Assembly: GCA_025917655.1 (NCBI GenBank)
Contig: CP084613.1
Coordinates: 620,001-684,000 of the forward strand
Direction of reading: 5' to 3'
DNA from: Chlorella sorokiniana
Lineage: Eukaryota; Chlorophyta; Trebouxiophyceae; Chlorellales; Chlorellaceae
DNA length: 64,000 nucleotides
Both the position numbers and the translations under genes were made by a program. The notes under the pieces were generated by a model. The model saw only the letters and a list, made by a program, of their open reading frames with translations. It was not told where the DNA came from and searched no databases. Positions 57,470 through 64,000 of this stretch are shown here, one piece after another (positions within the stretch are counted from its first letter, which is position 1; each line of letters starts with the position of its first letter).

Positions 57470-59482
57470 ATGGCTGACAAGCGCATCGGCTTCATTGGCG
57501 CGGGCCAGATGGCTGAGGCCCTGGCACGCGGCTTCATCGCAAAGGGCGTGTGCAAGGCGGAGCACGTCTTCGCGACAGACCCTGTGCAGGTGGGATGGCG
57601 CCCACCGCCAGCGACGCAACCCGTCCAGCGCAGCCATTCGCCTCGTGCCGTGCTCGTTGCGTGTGGGTTCGGCAGCCTGGAGCGTGCTCACCAGTGCCTG
57701 CGTCCGTGCAGGAGCGCAAGGAGGTGTTCCGCTCCTTTGGTACCAACCCCACCGACGGCAACATCGAGGTGGGCTGGGGGCCAGCTGCCTAGCAGCGCCG
57801 TTGCTGCCTCGCGCCTGGCTGGAGTGTGCCATGCGGGCCAGCGCAATGCCAGCCGCAGAGCCCCGCCACGCCCACAGGCCCTCGCCTACCGCCCCTTGCT
57901 TGAGCGTGTCTTCGGTCGGCGCTGCCGCTTGCTGCAGATTGTGCAATCGGCGGACGTGATCTTCATCGCGGTCAAGCCGCAGTACGTGTCGGTTGTACTG
58001 CGTGAGGTGCGGCCGCACCTGCAGGACCGCCACACCATCGTGTCCATCGCAGCCGGCATCACGCTGCAGTCGCTGAAGGTGCGGATGGGTTGGGAGTGGC
58101 ACCACATGGGTGGGTTGGAGGCCGACGTTTCCAGAGCTTGCTTTCACAACTTGTTTCATAAGAACGGCAGGCATGCTGGCTGCCGAAATGACAAGCGCAG
58201 CTGCCGCCCATGTGCTGCCGAACGCCGAAGGCTACTGCCCCCGCTCTCCCTCCTGTGCAGGAAGCAGCAGGCGACAATGTGCGGCTGGTGCGCGTCATGC
58301 CAAACACGCCTTGCCTGGTTGGCGAGACTGCGGCGGCCATGTGAGCGGGGAGGCCGTGTGCCGCGTGTCCCGCACACAGAATGCTTGCGGGAAGCCACAT
58401 CTGCACGATGTCACCGCCACCCAGCCCTGGCTGCTGCCATGGCCTCAGCAGCCCGAGGAGCAAGGGCGGCAAGTTGCCTGCCATGCCTCCCTCACCGCCC
58501 GCACGCGATCAACTCATGAACGCTTATGCACCTCGCAGGTGCCTGGGCGGCAAGGCTGACGACAGCGACGCCAAGCTGGTGCAGCTGCTGTTTGACGCTG
58601 TGGGCAAGATCTATCGGTGAGATGCTGAGCAGTGCCTGCCAGCGCCGCTGCCAGGACGCTGCGCTGGACGGCAGTAGCGTGTGGCAGGATGCCCTTGATG
58701 AGCCGCTCTTGCAGCTCCCAGCCCTGTGTGAAGCACCCGTTAAAGCTCTCCTGCGCCTGCCTGCCCAACCGCCTGACGTGCCGCAGCGTGGATGAGAAGC
58801 TGCTGAGCGCGGTGACGGGGCTCAGCGGCAGCGGCCCGGCCTACATCTTCCTCATGATTGAGGCGTTGGCAGACGGAGGTGCGGGGTGGCCTGCGGGTGG
58901 CTCCGTTGATGTGTGTGCCGAGGTGCCTGCAGCCTCTCCAGCACGATTTTGACAGCTGCACCATCGCTCAGCCTGGCGCGAGGCTCGAGCCCATCACCTC
59001 TGCCTCCTTCCCCTCACCCACAGGCGTTCGGTCGGGTCTGCCGCGCGACATCGCAAACCAACTGGCGGCGCAGGTGTGACCGCGGCTGGCCCTGCTGCCT
59101 GTGCCGCTTGAACGCAGCGATGGGATGAACAGGGTGGCTCGATGTTGTGCTATCACACTCGCCTCGAGCCCTCGTGTTCACTTCTTTCATCTCTGAGCGC
59201 AAGCTTCGCCCCCACCCACTCACCAACCTACCTTCCGCCATCCCGACCTCCTCTCACCCTCGCGCCCCGCCCCTTTCCCACCGCCAGACCGTGCTGGGCT
59301 CCGCCAAGATGGTGCTGCAGACGGGCAAGCACTGCGGCGCTCTCAAGGACATGACGTGCAGCCCTGCTGGCACCACCATTGCCGGCATCCACGAGCTGGA
59401 GCGCGCCGGCACCCGCGCAGCCTTCATGAACGCCGTCTACGCCGCCACGCAGCGTGCCGACGAGCTGGCAAAGAGCGGCTGA
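57470..59482 (+). CDS. P5CR: pyrroline-5-carboxylate reductase
   Basis: Last step of proline synthesis: reduces P5C to proline with NAD(P)H. Eight exons, all with clean GT-AG borders and no frame jump: 57470-57589, 57712-57768, 57938-58078, 58261-58340, 58539-58616, 58787-58878, 59024-59073 and 59288-59482. ATG 57470 gives [20 protein letters not shown] (Rossmann GxGxMA). Then [60 protein letters not shown], and the signature end: [55 protein letters not shown]. Length and motifs are full. The lack of a targeting peptide points to the cytosol, where plant P5CR is found. Confidence 0.96.
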
Positions 59483-60010
59483 GCGTTTTGTAGCGACGGG
59501 CGCACCTGCGCTGTCGATACCGGCGCGTTTTTGACCAGCCGCCTGCCGTGTGTAAGGATTACCTTTCAAGCAGCCGGTAACATGAGTCTAGGCTAGCCTA
59601 CATGTGGGAGTCTCGGCCCGTGGGAGTCTAGGGTGGCTACATGCTTGCAGCCTGCGGCGCGCGTGCAGCCCGGGTGCAGCCAGCTCAGCGCCGATGGGCT
59701 TTCTCCCAGAGGCTGTTTGCTTTGTTCTGCTCGATCGAACCGCATTATTTCGTGAACACATGACCGTTTGACTGGGACTTGAACACCTCAAGGCTCAGAA
59801 TCCCAGGGCGAACCCCTAGGAGGGCCTCTGCGCATCTTGAATCATCTTGCGCGCCGTGTAAGGCCTTCTCGATTGGAACCGAGGCGATCGAGAGCGTCGC
59901 GGCCTGGAACAAGGGGCCTTCGTGGGGCCGGCGCCATCACCGCGAGTGCCTTCAACATCCGCGGTTTTCGCCATGCCCCTCCATCGCAGAACGACTGAAG
60001 TCGCCCACGT
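59483..60010. other. intergenic, P5CR tail / AP2 promoter
   Basis: 0.53 kb without coding sequence; contains the P5CR poly(A) signal and, further on, presumably the AP2 gene's promoter. Nothing else recognised. Confidence 0.5.
59551..59555 (+). terminator. UGUAA poly(A) signal of P5CR
   Basis: TGTAA about 70 nt past the P5CR stop, well within the green-algal range. Confidence 0.55.
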
Positions 60011-63000
60011 ATGGATCCAGACGGCCCGTACGGCTCTCGCGGCTCACAGGCAGCACCGCTGCAGGAGGCAGTGGCACCGACCGAGCGCCGTCCCTCGCGG
60101 TCGCTGCTGCGGGATGGCAGCTTGACGGCAGGGCTGGGCGGGCTGGCCCTGCGCAGCATGTCCCTGGGCAGCCAGGACCTTGCCGGGCTGCTGGAGTCCT
60201 CGCTGCATCACATGCAGACGCTGTCCAGTGAGCGGGCCGTCGTTGCATGCCAGCTGGCATCCCCTGCTTGGCCGCCGCACTTCCCATCGTAGCCCGTGCC
60301 TGTCCACACAGCTCCGATTCTTGGGGCCGTGTATGCAGGAAATGACCTGGACCTGCTGTCCAGCCCAAAGTGGAAGGTGCTGCTGTCCTGGGAGGAGGAG
60401 GAGGGCAGCCCCATGCATCTCGACACCGCCGGCAGCTCGGCCACCCGGGTGCCGCAGCACCGCTTTCGATGGCGACGGGGAGGGCTCCATCTCCCCGGGC
60501 GTCAGCCAGCGCATGGGGGCGCTGAGCTGGAAGCTGGCTGGCAGGGTGCGGGGCCATCCCAGATCGGGGTGTACCGCCCGGCGGGACAGCTGGAGCTGGG
60601 CCCTGGCGGGACGCTCGCCATGGTGCCGCTGGCGCCAGCAGAGCAGCGGCTGCACCAGAGCGGCGACAGCGCGCAGCAGGCAGCGCATCGGCCCAAGGGG
60701 TTTGGGGGCAAGAAGCGTCTGTACTGCCCCGAGGGCGAGGAGGGCCCGCCAGCCGTGCTGCGGCGGCGCCTCGTCAGCATCACCCCGGCGACGTGATGCA
60801 GCTGGACGCTGAGGCTGCAGAGGCGGAGGCGGCGGCGGCTGCCGCAGCCTTTGACGCGGCGGCGGCAGACGAGTGCGGGAGCCCAGCGGGCATGCGCCTC
60901 GGGCGGCCAGGCGAGCTGTCACCTGCTGCACAGGCCACTGCCGACCTCGGCCGCATTAAGCTGGAGGGCGGCGGCGGCGGCTACGATCCGCGGCGCCTGA
61001 CCGCCGCCGCGGCCGCTGCCGCCGTCTCGCCAGAGGGGCGGCGCGGGCCGCGAGTGCAGCGCGGCGACAGCAACGTGCCGCTCCTCATGGCCCAGCTGCA
61101 TGGCGATGCCGCAGCGGAGCTGCTGCCAGCCGTGGAGGAGGAGGAGGGCGCGGCTGCTGTGGCGGCAGGAAGAGTCTCCAGCATGCCCGACGGCCCTGCC
61201 GCTGTCAAGCAGGAGCCAGCGATGCACCGAGCACCTTCTTCGATCGGGGCAGGGGACGCCTCACAGGCTGCCACGCCTGCAGAAGCCGTGTTCATGCCTC
61301 CCCCGCCCGCCCCGCGGCGCCCACCACGCGCCAGCAGCTGCCCAGCAAGAGCCATAAAGCCGTGGCCACAGGTGGCGCAGTCGCCTGTCCCCTTGCATCT
61401 GCCGGCAGCCTGCTCCCCTCTCCTCCCCATCCTGCTCAAAGTCCTCGCAAGACTCGGTTTCCTCCCTCCTGCTGCAGGCGAGAACGGCGTGTTCACCTCC
61501 CCCTACCGCGGCGTGACGCGCCACCGCCTCACAGGCCGCTTCGAGGCTCACTACTGGGACAGCAGCTATGTGCGCCCCAACGCGGTGAGCGGCCATGCTC
61601 AGCCTTTCCCTGGCCTTCGTATCAATTGTGGCCAGCGCTGCCGCCTGTGCAACAGCTGGCTGCCTTCGCCCTCTGCCTTGTGGTCAGCCTGTTTGGATTT
61701 ACTGAGATGAGGGGAGCAGCTCGAGTGAAAGCAAGGGCCTCCCAGGCTGCAGCCAGCCCGTCACCTGCCCCTCATGACGCACACACACATTTCCACCTTC
61801 TCCTGCTCTGTGCCTTCTCAGAAGAAGGGAGGGCGCAGCCGTGGGCGGCAGGTTTACCTTGGGGGCTACGAGAGCGAAGTTGAGGCGGCCCGCGCCTACG
61901 ACCGCTGCGTGGTGGCGCACAGCGGCCTGGACGCGCCCCTCAACGTGAGCCCCCCCCGCCTGCGCCCCTGCCCTGCCCGCACCGCTTTGTCTGCCAGGCA
62001 GAGGACAGGCGCGCTTGCAAGCCAGGTGTACCAGCGAGCGGCCGCAGCGAACAAAGGAGGGAGGTGGCTGCACGCAGACGCCACACCTCTGCCCGCAGCG
62101 TGCGTGTCTTTCAGAAAGGGCCTGTCTTCCCAGGTTGGCATCCATGCTCCGCCTTGCCGCAGTTCCCAAAAGAGGACTATCTCGAGGATCTGGTGTGGAT
62201 ACAGGCGGGTGCAGGGGGGCATGCGAGCTGATGGGACGTGCATCCGCCCGGCTTACAGCTCCCGTCCACCGCCTAAACAAACCGCCTTGCCTGCCTGGCT
62301 TTCGCCTCGGCTTGGCCTGCTACCCCCCTCGCTGCCGCTCCCCGAAAAAACACGCCCCCAAAAACCACGCTGCTGTGCAGGGCCGCACTCCTGAGGAGGT
62401 GGTAGGCATCTTGCGCCGCGGGTCCGTGGGCTTTGCCAGGTGAGGTGCGGCAGCAGGTCCCACCCTAGCAGGACGACCAATGCGGCTGCCCCCCGATCAC
62501 ATACACCCCCCCACACACACACACCACTGCCCTTCTTTACCTCTGGCCTCTTGCTCGCTTCGCATGCCGTACCGCCAGGGGCCAGAGCCAGTACCGCGGC
62601 GTGACGCGGCACCACCAGGCGGGCAAGTGGGAGGCGCGCATCGGGCGGGTGCAGGGCAACAAGTACCTCTACCTCGGCACCTACGACTGTGCGGGTGCGG
62701 TACAGCGGTACCGCCGGGGGACCCTGCGGGAACACGAGGGGGCTCCAGTCACAGCGCATGTGACTGAGGCGCACAGCGCATGCCAGGGCCTGTGGCAGGG
62801 GGTGGGGGTGGGGTGGGGTGTGCGGGGGTGGAGGTGGTGGGGGTAAGTCTTTAATCAACACCCTTCAAATACATTGTGGGCCCTGCAGAGGACGCCGCCC
62901 GCGCATACGACCGCGCCTGCGTGAAGTACAGGGGCCAGAAGGTGGGTCCATGCCTCTGCGCATGTTGAGGTTGTGCATGGCCACCCTGGAGTGCGGTGTG

Positions 63001-64000
63001 CCTGCCGCCGCCTTTGCAGGCCTCCATCGAGCCGTGCTGAGCGCGCTTTGCCACCATGCCTTCTGCAGGCCATTCTTAACTTCGACCTGTCTCACTATCA
63101 AGACATCTTGGACGACCCAGACGCGTACGAGCCGGTGCCAGCTGGCGCCAGCCCAGACAGCAGCCCCGGAGGCGCCCCGTGCGGCCCGCACACAGGGGGC
63201 GGCAGCAGCGCCTCTGCGGCTGGCCGTGGCGGCAGGCCCCCAGGCGGGTGCGCTGCGCCCGGCACACAGCCGGACCAAGGGTTCCCAGGCGGCAGCCAGG
63301 GTTTTGCGATGGCGCCCGATGCAGTGGCGGCGGCTGCAGCAGCCATGGCCAACGCCGCAGGCGGCCTCTTCCTGCCCCTGGTCCACCCCATGGCCACCCT
63401 GCCGCTCAGCATGCAGAAGCAACTGGGCCTCCAGTTTGGGATGCAGGCCCCCCGCCGCTGCTGCGGCACCAAGCAGGCTCGGGGGCAGGGGTCCCAGCCC
63501 TGCCATCCATCCGCACGCGGGCCGCCGCCGCCTCCCCCGCCATTCCTCTGGCTGGGCCGGCTGCGGCTGGCACACCGGGGTCAGGGGGCAACCCGCTGCC
63601 AGACCTGCAAGACTTCCTGCTGTCGCCGCTGGCAGCCAGCCTGCTGAGCCCGCTGGGGCGCAACGGCACGCCTCTGGGTGAGCCCTCCTCCGCCGTTGCC
63701 CTAGCACCCTTGCTATGCACTGCTGGCCTGTTCTGCTTTGGTGCCCCGACCCAGCAGCCCAGCAAACCGCGATGATCATCTCCCTGCAGGGTGGAGGGAC
63801 TCGCCCCTGGGGCGAATGGCCACCGGCGAGCTCTCCCGCCTCCTCTCTGGCCTCTCCCCCGCCGCCCTGGCCAGCCCTGGCAGCGCCGGAGGGCACCGCC
63901 TGCGCCACACCAGCAGCTTCACGCCGGTTGGGGCCTCCGCAGGCTCCGGCGGCATTGGCCGTCGCCCCTCCCGCCCCCTCACCAGCCAGAGCAGCGAGCT
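60011..64000 (+). CDS. double AP2-domain transcription factor, 3' end outside the window
   Basis: Plant-type DNA-binding protein of the AP2 subfamily (AP2/AINTEGUMENTA/WRI1 group). ATG 60011; the first 400 or so residues are Ala/Gly/Glu-rich with no domain. First AP2 domain: [26 protein letters not shown], then [20 protein letters not shown] and RCVVAHSG. A linker follows ([25 protein letters not shown]). Second domain: [48 protein letters not shown]. Both have the YRG and RAYD elements. [12 protein letters not shown] follows, a common piece after the second domain. Then Ser/Gly/Pro-rich sequence to the right edge. A one-base frame jump at about 60786 separates RLVSITP from [12 protein letters not shown]. 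Targets unknown. Confidence 0.9.

Noticed and set aside
59725-59760. A GGTTCGA-like box on the minus strand suggesting a tRNA T-arm
   Set aside because: No flanking stem pairs, no A box and no acceptor stem at the right distance. The same holds for a similar box near 34595.

Overview
The window is GC-rich, intron-dense nuclear DNA from a green alga. The best guess is a Chlorella-like trebouxiophyte, inferred from gene content and style rather than from any marker gene. Evidence: almost every gene is split by short introns (about 95-250 nt) with GT-AG and several GC-AG borders. UGUAA-type poly(A) signals, typical of green algae, lie behind several genes. Exons are rich in Ala, Gly, Pro and Arg. 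Plant/algal families are present: a double AP2-domain factor, an expansin, a hydroxyproline-rich wall protein and a plastid-type 6-phosphogluconolactonase. No rRNA, tRNA, CRISPR or transposable element could be supported.

Layout. 1-2167 (-): an aldo/keto reductase running off the left edge, preceded by a secreted ShKT-domain segment. 2622-5964 (-): a fasciclin (FAS1) protein and an expansin meeting in one tiny exon. 6323-8669 (+): a secreted GIN-domain (DUF2807) protein. 9019-9879 (-): a single-pass membrane protein. 10493-12316 (+): a CLYBL-type citramalyl-CoA lyase. 12649-14900 (+): a class 3 lipase. 15268-18143 (-): the tRNA-modifying GTPase MnmE. 20170-24100 (+): a GPI-anchored 5'-nucleotidase. 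24565-30099 (+): a ZGRF1-like DNA helicase. 30214-32285 (-): a Golgi-type sulfotransferase. 33098-34092 (+): a PLAC8 protein. 34934-36532 (-): 6-phosphogluconolactonase. 37469-43192 (+): a large modular Pro-rich wall glycoprotein. 43829-55454 (+): a possible Treslin/Sld3-like replication factor followed by a very long Ala/Arg/Glu-rich tail, perhaps one giant gene. 55802-56890 (-): a 2OG-Fe(II) oxygenase. 57470-59482 (+): pyrroline-5-carboxylate reductase. 60011-64000 (+): the AP2 factor, cut by the right edge.

How they fit together. Several products would act at the cell surface or on wall components: expansin, FAS1, the GIN protein, the sulfotransferase, the nucleotidase and the Pro-rich glycoprotein. 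P5C reductase (proline synthesis) sits near a possible hydroxylase and the Pro-rich protein, but the spacing does not prove co-regulation. The other genes are housekeeping (tRNA modification, pentose phosphate pathway, DNA repair, organic-acid metabolism).

A caution for every reader: in nearly all genes the homology-supported frame jumps by one base inside a short G or C run, as if one base were missing. The jumps are so regular that I read them mainly as sequence or assembly errors, not as gene decay. P5C reductase is a clean exception. Exon limits are by eye from splice motifs and frame, so they are approximate unless stated.
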